Origin: Sipunculus nudus
Lineage: Eukaryota > Annelida > Sipuncula > Golfingiida > Sipunculidae
Assembly (NCBI GenBank): GCA_026874595.1
Contig: CM049313.1
Location: 26,162,008-26,226,007 of the forward strand
DNA: 64,000 bases
Direction of reading: 5' to 3'
In this document: piece after piece, positions 25,952-38,751 of the stretch
How the letters are laid out: every line of letters starts with the position of its first letter
How positions within the stretch are numbered: the stretch's first letter is position 1
The notes under the pieces: generated by a model
Told to the model about the DNA's origin: nothing
Database searches by the model: none
What the model saw: only the letters and a program-made list of their open reading frames with translations
Program-made: the position numbers and the translations under genes

Positions 25952-26005
25952 TTAATTATCACCGTGCTTTTTAGTGGGGTCAGCAGGGTAGGTAAACTGC
26001 AAAAC
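25952..26005 (-). other. Exon-like block carried by the family C element
   Basis: On the minus strand, TTTCTTTTCTTTCAG|GTTTTGCAG is a strong acceptor context, followed by an open frame VLQFTYPADPTKKHGDN and a TAA stop at 25952-25954. It lies in POLG orientation 1.3 kb before exon d and would read in the phase left by exon c. Its inclusion would truncate the protein in the O-helix. The plus-strand copy at 5771 reads VLQFPYPADPIEKQSDN. There is no evidence that it is used. Confidence 0.35.
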
Positions 26006-27120
26006 CTGAAAGAAAAGAAATGCAGGAAGCATCACTAAAAGTCTTGTAAAACAAATAAAGCCATCCTAAATCCAAGTAGGACCCACAAATTATCAGAACA
26101 AACAGTTGCTGGTATATCTGATGATTTGTATAAAAAAATTTAGATATCTAGGAAACTAAGTTTATTGTTATGATTCTATAAAATAAACTGCAAAATGTTC
26201 CCATCATCTTATAAATCAGTAGCTAAAAGATAATACAATACTCTAAGTCTTAAGCCTACAATGGGCAACAGTGTTTTTGTTATGCATAACGATGTTCTTA
26301 TCTTTCAAAGGGCTGATACAAAGGGAATCATATATCGCAAGTGTCACACAATTATGGCCACACAGTGAGATGTACCAATTTGAGTGCAATAGTATATACA
26401 AGAAAAATAGAGATGATCTACAAAGTAAGTTTTTATTGTGAACATCCCTGACCTATGACCTTGGCCTTTTGCCCACATATAAATTTGATCCTTTCTACAG
26501 TTACGGATAACTACATCCAAACATTAACTACTGACCACTTAAAACTAGAGTAATCACTTGGCAACCAATGTGTGAATAACTTTGACCTCCGACCTTTAAC
26601 CTCCTGACCCTAAAATCAAGAAGTGGATCCTGTGACCTTGACCTTGTGACCTCAAAACCTATAGGATTCTTATCCCACTTGGTATGTGAGCCATATGTGA
26701 AAGATCAAAGGTTTGGGATGATAGGTTTGGCTTAAAATGCACCTACAAGCTTTTCAAAGAAGTGGGTCCTGTAATTGTGATCTTTGACCATGTGACCTCA
26801 AAATAATTATTGTTCTTCCCCTGTTGGTACATGAGCCATTTGTCAATGATGAAAGGTGTGGGATGAAAATTTTGGCTATAAGAATTAATTCTGGGGGTGC
26901 AAACGCACCCTGTAACTCTAAGAATATAGGTCACAGTGACCTAATTTCAGGTTTGAAAGAAAATCTTTTAAGAACTTCTAAGACTGCATAGGGTTATGAT
27001 ATCCTAGCCTTTACAGTTACGATTTGTGTCCTGTTCACAGCCGGACAGACAGACGGAAGGACGACAGACAAAGACCCATCACTATAGCACAGCATGACTG
27101 AAAGTCAGCTGATCTAAAAA
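25952..27120 (-). mobile_element. Family C element, copy 2, inverted
   Basis: Reverse-complement match to 4226-5822: it ends on the plus strand with GACTGAAAGTCAGCTGATCT then AAAAA at 27120, and begins with the inverted polypyrimidine/GTTTTGCAG block. It holds fewer half-site modules (TGACCTTGACCTTGTGACCT near 26633). The 22-bp minisatellite starts directly at its end. Confidence 0.7.
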
Positions 27121-27785
27121 CTGGCATGGTACAGAAAAAGGTCTTGTATGGTACAGAACAAGACCTGGAATAGTACAGAATAAGAACTGGCATGATACAG
27201 ATGTTGCAGAACAAGATCTAACATAATACAGAACGAAATGCAGCATAACAAGACCAGGCATGGTACAGAACAAGACTGGGCATAGTACAGAACAAGACCA
27301 GGCATTGTACAGAACAAGACCAGGCATTGTACAGAACAATACCAGGCATGGTTCAGAACAAGACTTGGCATGGTACAGAACAAGACCAGGCATGGTACAG
27401 AACAATACATGGCATGGTACAGAAAAAGGTATGGCATGGTACAGAACAAGACATGGCATGGTACAGAACAAGATCTGGCATGGTAAAGAACAAGATCTGG
27501 AATAGTACAGGATAAGACCTGGCATGATACAGATGATGCAGAACACGATCTAACATAATACAGAACAAAATGCAGCATTACAAGACCGGGCATGGTACAG
27601 AACAAGACATGGCATGGTACAGAAAAAGGTCTGGCATGGTACAGAACAAGACATGGCATGGTACAGAACAAGATCTTGCATGGTACAGAACAAGATCTGG
27701 AATAGTACCGAATAAGACCTGGCATGATACAGATGATGCAGAACACGATCTAACATAATACAGAACAAAATGCAGCATAAAAATT
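27121..27785 (+). repeat. 22-bp minisatellite
   Basis: About 30 units of GGCATGGTACAGAACAAGAC plus two bases. A larger block recurs: the stretch ending CAGAACAAAATGCAGCAT occurs near 27230, 27570 and 27775. Long open frames on both strands arise because the unit is free of stops. Confidence 0.9.
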
Positions 27786-28093
27786 GTCACAAAAATTTTC
27801 CCACACTTCCCATTTTTGTCAGCAGAAGCTGCAGAGAACTCTTTGATATAAAGACTTTAGTCATAAATTTCCTGTAATTTTAAACAGTTTGCTATCATGG
27901 CTTGGCTGACATGACTGCCTTATTGTATCCTAGACCTGATTTTCTTTGAGACCTTCCATGGTCACAGAGATATAACTGGATGGGCATGATAAACTTTCTT
28001 TGACATCTGGTATGCAAAACAGGCTGTGAATCAGGGTTGAACAAACTTTCAAGACTGCCAAGTGCTGACAGAAGTTCACATAAGATCAGGAAC
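27786..28093. other. Unassigned intron sequence
   Basis: No element or exon recognised. Confidence 0.4.
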
Positions 28094-29224
28094 AAGGCCT
28101 ACAGGCCTAATGTGAACCTGTGCAATGGATACACATCAGGTATAATGCTTCCATGATAACATGCTTGACCAATATTTAAATACTTGATTTATTTTAAATT
28201 ACATGTGTGACATGCACATGTACAATGCAAGTACTAAACATTTTAAACTCAAGTTCAAGCACCAATTACACAAACATCACTCCTGAAATAATGGCATGGA
28301 TGTACACAACAGAAAAATGATTGTGCCACCACCAGTCTTGTCTATGAGAAAGTCATCAAAGAGGTATGGACATGTAAAATTTAAGGCAGGCACTTCAAAC
28401 TAGTCTTGAGCTATAAGCACAGATGTATGAAACCCAAAACAATTGTGGGTGGCGCCACAAGTCTTGTATATGACAAAGCTGTCCGAGATGTATAAATATG
28501 CCCAATCTTCTAGCTGATATGTAAGAAATCTCACAAGAAATAAGCAGGGATATACACTACAAAATGTTTGTAGGTGGCACTACCAGTCTTGTATATGACA
28601 AAGCTATTCAAGATGTAGAGATATGCACAATTTCAGGATGATTTACTGATTCCCTCCTGAGAAATAAGAAGGGACATATACTATGCAAAAATCATTGTAG
28701 GTGGCGACACCAGTCTTGTGTATGAGAAAGCCATAAAACATGCATGGACAAGTCAGAATGTCAAGGTAATACATGAAACTCTAGTGGGTCAGGAGTATTG
28801 GGCTGACCCAGCTGAGATGAGGCAGGCAGTTGCCCCAAGTGAACTGGAACAAATTGCTAGCTGCAGCACCTGCGCTGAGTGAACTCTTGACCTGTACCTG
28901 GCTGCACTGGGTGAACTCTTGACCTGTTACCTAATCTGATACAGTTGGCAGTCTGGCAAAGCTATAATTAGATCCAGACTGACCTTTGGCCTGTTGCCAA
29001 ATCTGAAATAGTTGGCAGTCTGCAAGCTATTAAGAGACAAACACAATCATGGCCTGTTGGTAAATCTGTTAACACATACTGAAAGACTTGGCTACAATGC
29101 TTTTTTTAAGCTGATATATTCATAAGATTTTTTTATTAAAATGTTTAGAATAATAAAAGATGCAGTCCTTTCATTGTTAAAGGTCCAATAATTCTACCTT
29201 AAAATCATTTAAGTAAACTTGAAC
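28094..29224 (+). mobile_element. Family A composite element, tail missing
   Basis: Head AAGGCCTACAGGCCTAATG, diverged boxes near 28450, 28573 and 28703, the CTGCACTGAGTGAAC section near 28870-28925, and the start of the lower module. It ends where the next head begins at 29225. Confidence 0.7.
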
Positions 29225-29410
29225 AAGGCCTACAGGCCTAATGCGAAACTATGCAATGAGATAACACCAGGTATATGCCTTCAATGCTGGACCATTACTT
29301 TTCAAGAACATGTGTAACATGTATATGAACAATGCAAGTACTAAACCCTTAGAACAAGAAACAATAAACAAACATTACTGCTGCAATTCTGGCAGGGATG
29401 CACACAACAC
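29225..29410 (+). mobile_element. Isolated family A head
   Basis: AAGGCCTACAGGCCTAATG through GGCAGGGATGCACACAACAC AAAAA, joined directly to the leader of a 278-bp array instead of its own core. Confidence 0.7.
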
Positions 29411-31494
29411 AAAAACTAGAATATGGGCAGTCAACAAGTGACTATGTGTATCCACCAAAATCAGAGTAGGAAAGGTAGAGTGAGGCATGGATTGAGTGGC
29501 AAGGGGAAATAGAGTGAGGTGTGTTGCATAATAGCCTGAATGTCTGCAGCGGAAATGTGTATGTAGGTGGCGCCACCTGCCACAAAATCTAGAAAGCTAT
29601 CCAAGATGTATAAACATGCAAAATTATAGGCAAATATGTCAAACCACTGCCGAGATATGAGTGATTTTATGCCACAGCAAACAAACAGACGGATGATTGC
29701 AGGTGGCACCACCAGTTTTGCATATGATAAAGAGCTATGTGAGATCTATAAACATGCAAAATTTTTGCTAAATCGGTCAAATGGTTCCTGAGATATGAGC
29801 TTGGATGTCTGCAGCGTAGATTTGAATATAGCTAGCACCACCTGCCATAAAACAAGAAAGCTGTGGATAAGTCAAACCACTGCTGAGATATGAGTGATTT
29901 TAGCCCAAGGCAGATGAACAGATGAACGCTGTGCAAAAAGGGTTGCAGGTGGCCCCTCCAGTTTTGTGTATGATAAAGAGCTATGGGAGATCTATACACA
30001 TGCAAAATTTTGGCCCAACTGGTTAAATGGTTCCTGAAATATGAGCTTGGATGTCTGCAGCTTAAATGTGCATGTAGGTGGCACCACCTGTCATACAATC
30101 AGGAAAGCTGTCCAAGATGTATACATTTGCATAATTTCAGGTGGATAGGTCCAACCAATGCAGAGATATGAGTGTTTTTATCCCAAGGCAGATGAACAGA
30201 CGGACGCTGTGCAAAAATGGTGGCAGGTGATGCCACCAATTTTGTGTATGATTAAAAGATATGTAAGATCTATACACATGCAAAATTTCTGGGGGAAATG
30301 TCAAACCAGTCCTGAGATATAAGCCTGAATGTCTGAAGCATATACATAAATGTAGGTGGCACCACCTGCCAAAAAATCCAGAAAGCTATCCAAGATGTAT
30401 AAACATGCTAAATTTTAGGCAGATAATTCAAACCACTACTGAGATATGAGTGATTTTAGCCCACGGCAGACAACAGACGGCCGCAGTGCAAAAATGGTGG
30501 CAGGTGGCACCACCAATTTTGTGTATTATTAAGAGATATGTGAGATCTATACACATGCTAAATTTCAGGAGGATATGTCAAACCAGTCCTGAGATATAAG
30601 CCTGAATGTCTGCAGCATATACATAAATGTAGGTGGCGCCACCTGCCACAAAATCCAGAAAGCTATCCAAGATGTATAAATATGCAAAATTTTAGACAGA
30701 TATGTCAAATCACTGCCGAGATATGAGTGATTTTATGCCACAGCAAACAAACAGACAGATGATTGCAGGTGGCACCACCAGTTTTGCGTATGATAAAGAG
30801 CTATGTGAGATCTATAAACATGCAAAATTTTTGCCAAATCGGTCAAATAGTTCCTGAGATATGAGCTTGGATGTCTGCAGCATAAATTTGAATGTAGGTG
30901 GCGCCACCTGTCATAAAATCAAGAAAGTTGTCAAGGATGTATAAACCTGCAAAATATCAGGTGGATAAGTCAAACCACTGCGGAGATATGAGTGATTTTA
31001 GCCCAAGGCAGATGAACAGATGAACGCTGTGCAAAAATGGTTGCAGGTGGCACCACCAGTTTTGCGTATGATAAAGAGCTATGGGAGATCTATACACATG
31101 CAAAATTTTGGCCCAACTGGTCAAACGGTTCCCGAGATATGAGCTTGGATGTCTGCAGCTTTAACGTGAATGTAGGTGGCGCCACCTGTCATAAAATCAA
31201 GAAAGCTGTCCATGATGTATACACATGCAAAATTTCAGTTGGATAAGTCCAACCAATGCAGAGATATGAGTGTTTTTATCCCAAGGCAGATGAACAGATA
31301 AACGCTTTGCAAAAATGGTTGCAGGTGGCGCCACCATTTTTAGTGTATGTTATAAAGCTTTCCAAGGGCTACATTTGAGCAAAATATTTAGCCTTATCGG
31401 TCAGACAGTTCCCGAGATATGTGGGTTTATGTGTGGAAACAGACACACAAATGGACGCTGGGCAGAGAGGAAAGGTCAGAGGTCAACCAACAAG
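29411..31494 (+). repeat. 278-bp array (family D), block 3
   Basis: Leader (ACTAGAATATGGGCAGTCAA), then units with boxes near 29568, 29704, 29950, 30078, 30358, 30503, 30634, 30769, 30897, 31045, 31176 and 31324. Units are more diverged than in block 1, with several monomer variants mixed. It ends in the diverged half and GGTCAGAGGTCAACCAAC. Confidence 0.8.
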
Positions 31495-31654
31495 TGACCC
31501 ATGGGTCATGACGCTCAGCTGACTGGGGAGAGATTCACAAAAGGAAATTTTATCATCAGAATGGTAGATACCCATTCAACTGAAGCATCAAACAGATTAA
31601 CCAACAGGCCAAGATTTAGTCTGTATTTATATATCTGAAAAATAGAGAAAAAAT
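31495..31654. other. Short segment headed by the TGACCCATGGGTCA palindrome
   Basis: The 14-bp palindrome at 31495-31508 is followed by TGACGCTCAGCTGA. The rest is unassigned. Confidence 0.5.
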
Positions 31655-33004
31655 GTGTAAACTTTAAAAACTAGAATACAGGTAGCCGACAAGTGACTAC
31701 GTGTATCTGCCAAAATCAGAATGAAGTGAGGCATGGATTGAGTGGCAAGGGGAAACAGAGTGAGGTATGTTTGATATTAGCATGGATGTCTGCAGCCTAA
31801 ATGTGTATGTAGGTTGTGCAACCTACCACAAATCCAGAAAGCTGTCCAAGTTGTATACATATGCAAAATTTTAGGCAGAAAAGTCAAACCACTACATGGA
31901 TATGAGTGATTTTAGCCCACGGCAGACAAACAGACAGACGCTGTGCAAAAATGGTTGCAGTTTTGTGTATGATAAAGACCTATGTGAGATCTAAACACAA
32001 GCACAATTTTGGCCCAATCGGTCAAATGGTTCCTGAGATATTAGCTTGGATGTGTGCAGCGTTAACCAGAATGTAGGTGGCGCCACCTGTCATAAAATCA
32101 AGAAAGCTATCCAGGATGTATAAACCTGCAAAATTTAAGGCAGTTGTGTCAAACCACTAGAGAGAAATGAGTGATTTTAGGCCACCGCAGACCAACAGAC
32201 AGACGCTGTGCAAAATGTGCAAAAATGGTTGCAGGTGGCCCCTCCAGTTTTGTGTATGATAAAGACCTATGTGAGATCTATACACATGCAAAATTTTGGC
32301 CCAATCGTTCAAACTGTTCCCGAGATATGAGCTTGGATGTCTGCAGCATAAACTAGAATAAAGGTGGCGCCACCTGTCATAAAATCAAGAAAGCTATCCA
32401 GGATGTATAAAACTGCAAAATTTTAGGCAGATATGTCAAACCACTGCCAAGATATGAGTGACTTTATTGTACGGCAGACAAACAGACAGACGCTGTGCAA
32501 AAATGGTTGCAGGTGGCGCCACCAGTTTAGCGTATGATAAAGAGCTATGTTAGGTCTATACACATGCAAAATTTTGGCCCAATCGGTCAAACGGTTCCCG
32601 AAATATGAGCTTGGATGTCATCAGCGTGAATGAGAATGTAGGTGGCGCCACCTGTCATAAAATCAAGAAAGCTATCCAGGATGTATACGCATGCCGAATT
32701 TCAGGTGAATTAGTCAATTCACTGCAGAGATATGAGTGATTTTTAACCAAAGGCAGATGAACAGATGGACACTGTGCAAACATGGTTACAGGTGGCGCCA
32801 CCATTTTTTGTGTATGTTATAGAGCTATTCAAGGGCTACATTAGTATAAATTTTATTTCCTGATCAGTCAAACGGTTCCCGAGATATGAGCTTGGAAAGC
32901 TCATAAAATCAAGTCCCAGAGGAGCTCTCTGGAAACGAACGCGGCAACGGCGGAGGAACCCGGTCAAAAACATAGTATCCACAAAACTTCGTTTTGGCGG
33001 GTAC
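31655..33004 (+). repeat. 278-bp array (family D), block 4, with terminal hairpin
   Basis: Leader near 31670, boxes near 32080, 32365, 32512, 32640 and 32791, then a GC-rich stretch and the hairpin at 32975-33004. The order and the end match block 2. Confidence 0.8.
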
Positions 33005-36000
33005 AAAAATACAGGTGGCTCCACCAGTCTGCAGAAACTAATAAAAACACTTACAAACATCAATATCCATGCAAAGAATCATGGTGATCTCCCCATTAGT
33101 TGTTCAGATACTTCAGCTTTTGTATCAAATTTTCCATTATTCTGAGGGATACTTCGGAGTCCTATAGCTTGAAGGATATGGGTAACAGAGACCTAATTTT
33201 AAGTTTCCACAGGCACTTTTCATGGGCCTTCTTGCATGACAAGAATGAAGATTCTAGGTCCAGTTGTTGCGATTTGTACCCTGTTGACAGATAACCACAT
33301 CTTTAAAGGTATCAAAAAAAGAGAAAAAAAATCCTAAAAATTTGAAAAAAATAGAGGTGGCGCACCCAGTCTGCAGAAACTGATGGAACAGGTCATGATC
33401 AATATGTATGCCGAAAATCATGACCATCAGTGTTGTAGTTATTGAGATACTGCAGTTTTTGTATCAAATTTTCCATTATTCTGGGGGGGTAATTTGGAGC
33501 CATACAGCTTAAAGAATATGGGTAACAGAGACTTAATTTCAGGTTTCCATGGAGACTTTTCATGGGTCTCCCTGTGTGTCAAGAATGAAGATTCTAAGTC
33601 CAGTTTTAATGATTTGTGCCCTGTTAACAGATGTTCATAACTTTAAAGGTCTCAAAAATAGAGAAAAAATTCGTAAAAAAACCCGAACAAATACAGGTGG
33701 TGCCACCAGTCTGCAGAAACTGATGAAACACTCCATTATCAATATCCATGAAAACAATTATGGTGATCTCTGCATTAGTTGTTCAGATACTTCAGCTTTT
33801 GTATCAAATTTTCCATTATTCTGAGCTGTAATTTGGAGTGCCATAGCTCAAAGGATATGGGTAACAGAGACCTAATTTCAGGTGTCCATGGAGACTTATC
33901 ATGGGTCTCCCTGTGTGTCAACAATGAAGATTCTAGGTCCAGTCCTTACGATTTGTACCCTGTTGACAGATAAATACATCCTGAAAGGTCTCGAAAATAG
34001 AGAAAAAAAAATTGTGAAAATTGGAAAAAATACAGGTGGCACCACCAGTCTGCAGGTACTGATGAAACACCTCTTGATCAATATGTATGCCAAAAATCAT
34101 GACCATCAGTGTTGTAGTTATTGAGATGTTGCAGTTTGTTTTTATCAAATTTTCCATTATTCTGGGGGGTTATTGGGAGCCCCCCATAGCTCAAAGGATA
34201 TGGGTAACAATTAAAGACCTTATTTAAGGTTTTCCATGGAGACTTTTTATGGACCTCTCAGTGTGTCAAGAATGAAGATTCTAGGTCCAGTCTTTATGAT
34301 TTGTCCCCTGTTTAAATTCGTAAAAAATTGAAAAATTCAGGTGGTGCCACCAGTCTGCAGGAAGTGATGGAACATCTCATGATCAATACGTATGCCAAAA
34401 ATCATGACCATCAGTCAAGTAGTTAATGAGATATTGAAGTTTTTGTATGAAATTTTTGACTTTTCTGGGGGGTACTTTGGGGCCCCATAGCTCGAAGGAT
34501 ATGGGTAACAGAGATCTAATTTATGGTTTCCACGGAGACTTTTAATAGGTTTCTCAGTGTGTCGAGAATGAAGATTCTAGGTCCAGCGGTTACGATTTGT
34601 GCCATGTTAACAGATGACAGCATCTTTAAACGTCTCAAAAATAGAGGAAAAAATTGTAAAAAAATAAAAAAATACAGGTGGCGCCACCAGTCTGCAGGAA
34701 CTTATGGAACATCTCATGATCAAAATGTATGCCAAAAATCATGACCATCAGTGTTGTAGTTATTGAGATATTGAAGTTTTTGTATGAAATTTTTTACTAT
34801 TCTGGGGGGTACTTTGGGCCCCATAGCTCGAAGGATATGGGTAACAGAGACCTAATTTCTGGTTTCCAAGGAGATTTTTCATGGACCTCTCAGTGTATCA
34901 AGAATTAAGATTCTAGGTCTAGGCTTTACGATTTGTGCCTTGTTAACAGATGTTCACATTTTTAAAGGTTTCAAAAATAGAGAAAAAAATTTGTAAAAAA
35001 TCGAAAAATACAGGTGGCGCCACCAGTCTGCAGGAAGTGATGGAACATCTCATGATCAATATGTATGCCAAAAATCATGACCATCAGTCAAGTAGTTAAT
35101 GAGATATTGAAGTTTTTGTATGAAATTTTTGACTTTTCTGGGGGGTACTTTGGGGCCCCATAGCTCGAAGGATATGGGTAACAGAGACCTAATTTCTGGT
35201 TTCCAAGGAGATTTTTCATGGACCTCTCAGAATCCCAAGTTACAAGGTTCTATGTTCAGCGGTTACGATTTGTGCCTGGTTAACGGACGGACAGACGGAC
35301 AGACGGACGACGGACAAAGAGTGATCGCTATAGCTCAGATGACTTTCAGTCAGCTGAGCTAAAAACGTAAAAAAATAAAAAAAATATAGGTGGCGCCACC
35401 AATCTCCAGAAATTGATGAAACACTCCATGATCAATATCCATGCAAAGAATCATGGTGATTAATGCATTAGTTGTTCAGATACTTGAGCTTTTGTATTAA
35501 ATTTTGCATTATTCTGGGGGGTACTTCAGAACCCCATAGCTCGGAGAATATAGGTCACAGTGACCTAATTTCAGGTTTACAAGGAGAATTTCCATAGACC
35601 TCCCAGGATGTCAAGTAAGAAGATTCCAGGTCTAGCTGTTATGATTTGTGCCCTGTTAACAGACAGACGCCTGGATGGCCGGACGGACGACGGACAAAAG
35701 GTGATCCCTATAGCTCAGATGACTTACAGTCAGCTGAGCTAAAAATTGACAAAAAAACAGGTTGGGCCACCAGAATGCAGAAACTGATGAAACATTTCAT
35801 GATCAATATCCATGCAAAGAATCATGGTGATCAATATAATAATTGTTCAGATACTTGAGCTTTTGTATCAAATTTATCATTATTCCGGGGGGTACTTGGG
35901 AGCCCCATAGCTCAGAGGTTATGGGTAACAGAGACCTAATTTCTAGTGTTTAAGGAGACTTTTCATGGGCCTCCCGGAATTTCAAGAGAGAAGATTCTAG

Positions 36001-36474
36001 GTCCAGTCATTACCATTTGTGCCCTGTGAACAGATGACCACATCTCAAGAGGTCTCAAAAATAAAGAAAAAAATTCGTGAAAATCGAAAAAATATAGGTG
36101 GCGCCACCAGACTGCAGAAACTGATGAAACATTCCATGATCAATATCCATGCACAGAATCATGGTGATCAATGCAATAGTTGTTCAGATACTTGAGCTTT
36201 TGTATCAAATTTTCCATTTTACTGGGGGGTACTTCGGAGCCCCATAGCTCAGAGGTTATGGGTAACAGAGACCTAATTTCAGGTTTCCAAGGAGATTTTT
36301 CATGGTACTCCCTGATTGTTGAGTTAGAAGATTCCAGGTCCAGTGGTTACGATTTGTGCCTGGTTAACGGACAGACAGATGGACAGACGGACAGACAGAC
36401 AGACAGACAGACGGACGACGGACAAAGAGTGATCGCTATAGCTCAGATGACTTTCAGTCAGCTGAGCTTTAAAT
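33005..36474 (+). repeat. 337-bp tandem array (family B), about ten units
   Basis: Boxes of the GGTGGCGCCACCAGTCTGCA type lie near 33013, 33353, 33695, 34032, 34339, 34676, 35012, 35388, 35756 and 36097. Conserved inner blocks include TTCTGGGGGGTACTT and GGATATGGGTAACAGAGACC. Three units (ending 35365, 35745 and 36474) close with the GACGGACAGACGG stretch and stem-loop CAGCTGAGCTAAAAA instead of running on directly. No coding capacity. Confidence 0.9.
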
Positions 36475-36635
36475 GAGGGCGCAGCAATTCACATTTGACC
36501 GATCATAATTCCGAATTTTAAAAAATTCTGCCCAGTGGTTATGGAGGAGTTCTCCAGAAACCTATGCGGCGATAGCGGCAGCGTCGGCGTCCAACTGAAA
36601 ACATAGTATCCGCAAAACTCTGTTTTGGCAGATAC
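36475..36635 (+). repeat. Family D end fragment with hairpin
   Basis: A fragment matching the end of the 278-bp element, including the GC-rich stretch and the hairpin at 36606-36635. Confidence 0.65.
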
Positions 36636-38751
36636 AATGAATGTAGCTGGCACCACCATACAACGAAGAGATATATACATATGCCCAATGTCAGACTGAT
36701 ATGTCAAACCCCTCCTGTGAAATAAGCAGGGACATACATTGTGCGAAAATTATTGTAGGTGGCGCCACCAGTCTTGTACACTATAAAGCTTCCCGATATG
36801 TATAAACATACCCAATTTTAGGCTGATGTATCAAATTCCTCTGTAGTAATAGGCAGGTGCATACACTGCAAAAGTCAATGTAGGTGGCACCACCTTTCTT
36901 GTAAATGAGAATACCATCAAAGACGCATAGACAGGTATCAGTCCAATACATCAAACTTCCCCAGAGTTTGATGCACTGGACTGACAAGGCTTAGGTGAGT
37001 AAGGCAGTTGCCCCTGAGTGACCTGTGACCAACTGCTGCCTCAAGCTACTGCACTGAGTGAACTCTTGACCTGCACCTTGCTAGACTGAGTGAACTTTTG
37101 ACCTGTACCTGGCTGCACTAAATGAACTCTTGACCTGTTGCATAATTTGACACAGTTGGCAGTCTGTCAAAGCTATAAATAGGTTCAGGCTGAACTTTGG
37201 TGCCAAATATGATGCAGTGAGCAGTCTGTCAATGCTATAAACAGAATGCAGCTACTGCGCTGAGTGAACTCTTGATCTATACCTGGCTGCCCTTCTTCCA
37301 ATCCTGGCACTGTGCCAAAACTATTTATAGAGCTGACATTATCTTAGCTAATTGCCAACATCAAGGCACTGGCAATCTGCCAATGGTAAACCAAGTGCTG
37401 CAATCTGTACACAAAAATGGTCCCTACTTGAAATAACTTTGAAATTGATTTTCCCAATACAAAATGCTTTTCAGCTGACTTTTTATAAAAAAGAAATCAG
37501 GAATATATGTAAAATTATTACGGATGCATACTGAATGCAAAATTAAAATTCAGATATATATCACTGGTGGCAAATTCTTGAATTAAGTTGAGTAGGGATA
37601 CGAATAATTTATAATCCACGTACAGTTGTCTTTATATAGCCACAGAGAGCTGAATATCCATGATTGTAACATTGCCTGGTATGATGAATAACTTAAATCA
37701 TATATCTAAATTTTTTAAAAGCTTTTAAAAAAAACTTGCTTGTCAATATTAACCAAATATAACCTGGAATCTAAATGTCTAGTGGCATGATGTAATAGAT
37801 GCTGATAAACTGGTGCCAGGCTAGATGTAACAGCATCACACAGCTAACATATATGGTAAAATGACTCAATTCAATCTCCATAATTCAGCCAAAAATCATT
37901 CATGTGGAACCATTAATGATAATTATTATGAGAATATTGTAGGGATTATTTTTGTAAAATATTTAACAAACTGGCTTCAGTGGCATCAGTCAAAAAACGT
38001 TTCGCAAGTTTATAACTCATATAGGAAGATACAGCAAACTGGCTAAGTTCAGCTTCCCGTAACTCAGCCAAAAAGCACTGAACCAAAACCATTTGAACAA
38101 ACTTGAATTATCAACATCTGAGGATTATTAATGTGTAAGATTTAAGAATTTGGCCCAGTGGTTTTTGAGAAGAAGATCTTTGAACTAAAATGGGCTGTTA
38201 TGGCATATGACTAAATTCAGCTTCCCATAACTTAGCCAAAAGTCACTGAAAAGAGACCATTTGAACAAACTTCAGAAAGCACTACCATAGGATCATTTCT
38301 GTACAATATTTAACATTTTGGCCATATGGTTTCAGAGAAGAAGTTTTTTGTAGCCCTCAGTGTGATACAGGCACTGATGACCCCGTGCAAAAAAGGCCGA
38401 TGCAGGTGGCACCACCAATGCCTCTAGTTCAAATATGACTTATGTGACCAACATGCGCATTATATTTGGTGATGATAGCTCCAGCCAGTTCTGATACTGT
38501 AATTTTATTATCCTTTTTTTGGCCAAACTCCTGTAACTCCGCCAAAATTCACTTAACTGGAACCATTCAAACAAACTTGAGAGAGATTGTGTCAGTAATA
38601 ATTTCTGTGAAATACTGAACAATTTGGCTGGACAGTTTCAGAGAAAAGATTTTTAAAGGTTTTTCAGCTTTTTCCTTTTACAAAATCAAAGTAAATGGAA
38701 ATAGCAAAACAATAAGCAAAACCCAATCGAGCTTTAGGCCAAAATAAAACC
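36636..38751 (+). mobile_element. Family A composite element without head
   Basis: Boxes near 36648, 36762 and 36888, the CTGCACTGAGTGAAC section (37045-37130), the lower modules (37320-38250) and a box near 38405. It breaks off at 38751 before the tail. Confidence 0.7.

Noticed and set aside
27082-27790. Long open frames of 150-210 codons with repeated LVLYHARSCSVPC-like peptides
   Set aside because: They are translations of the stop-free 22-bp minisatellite, open on both strands.
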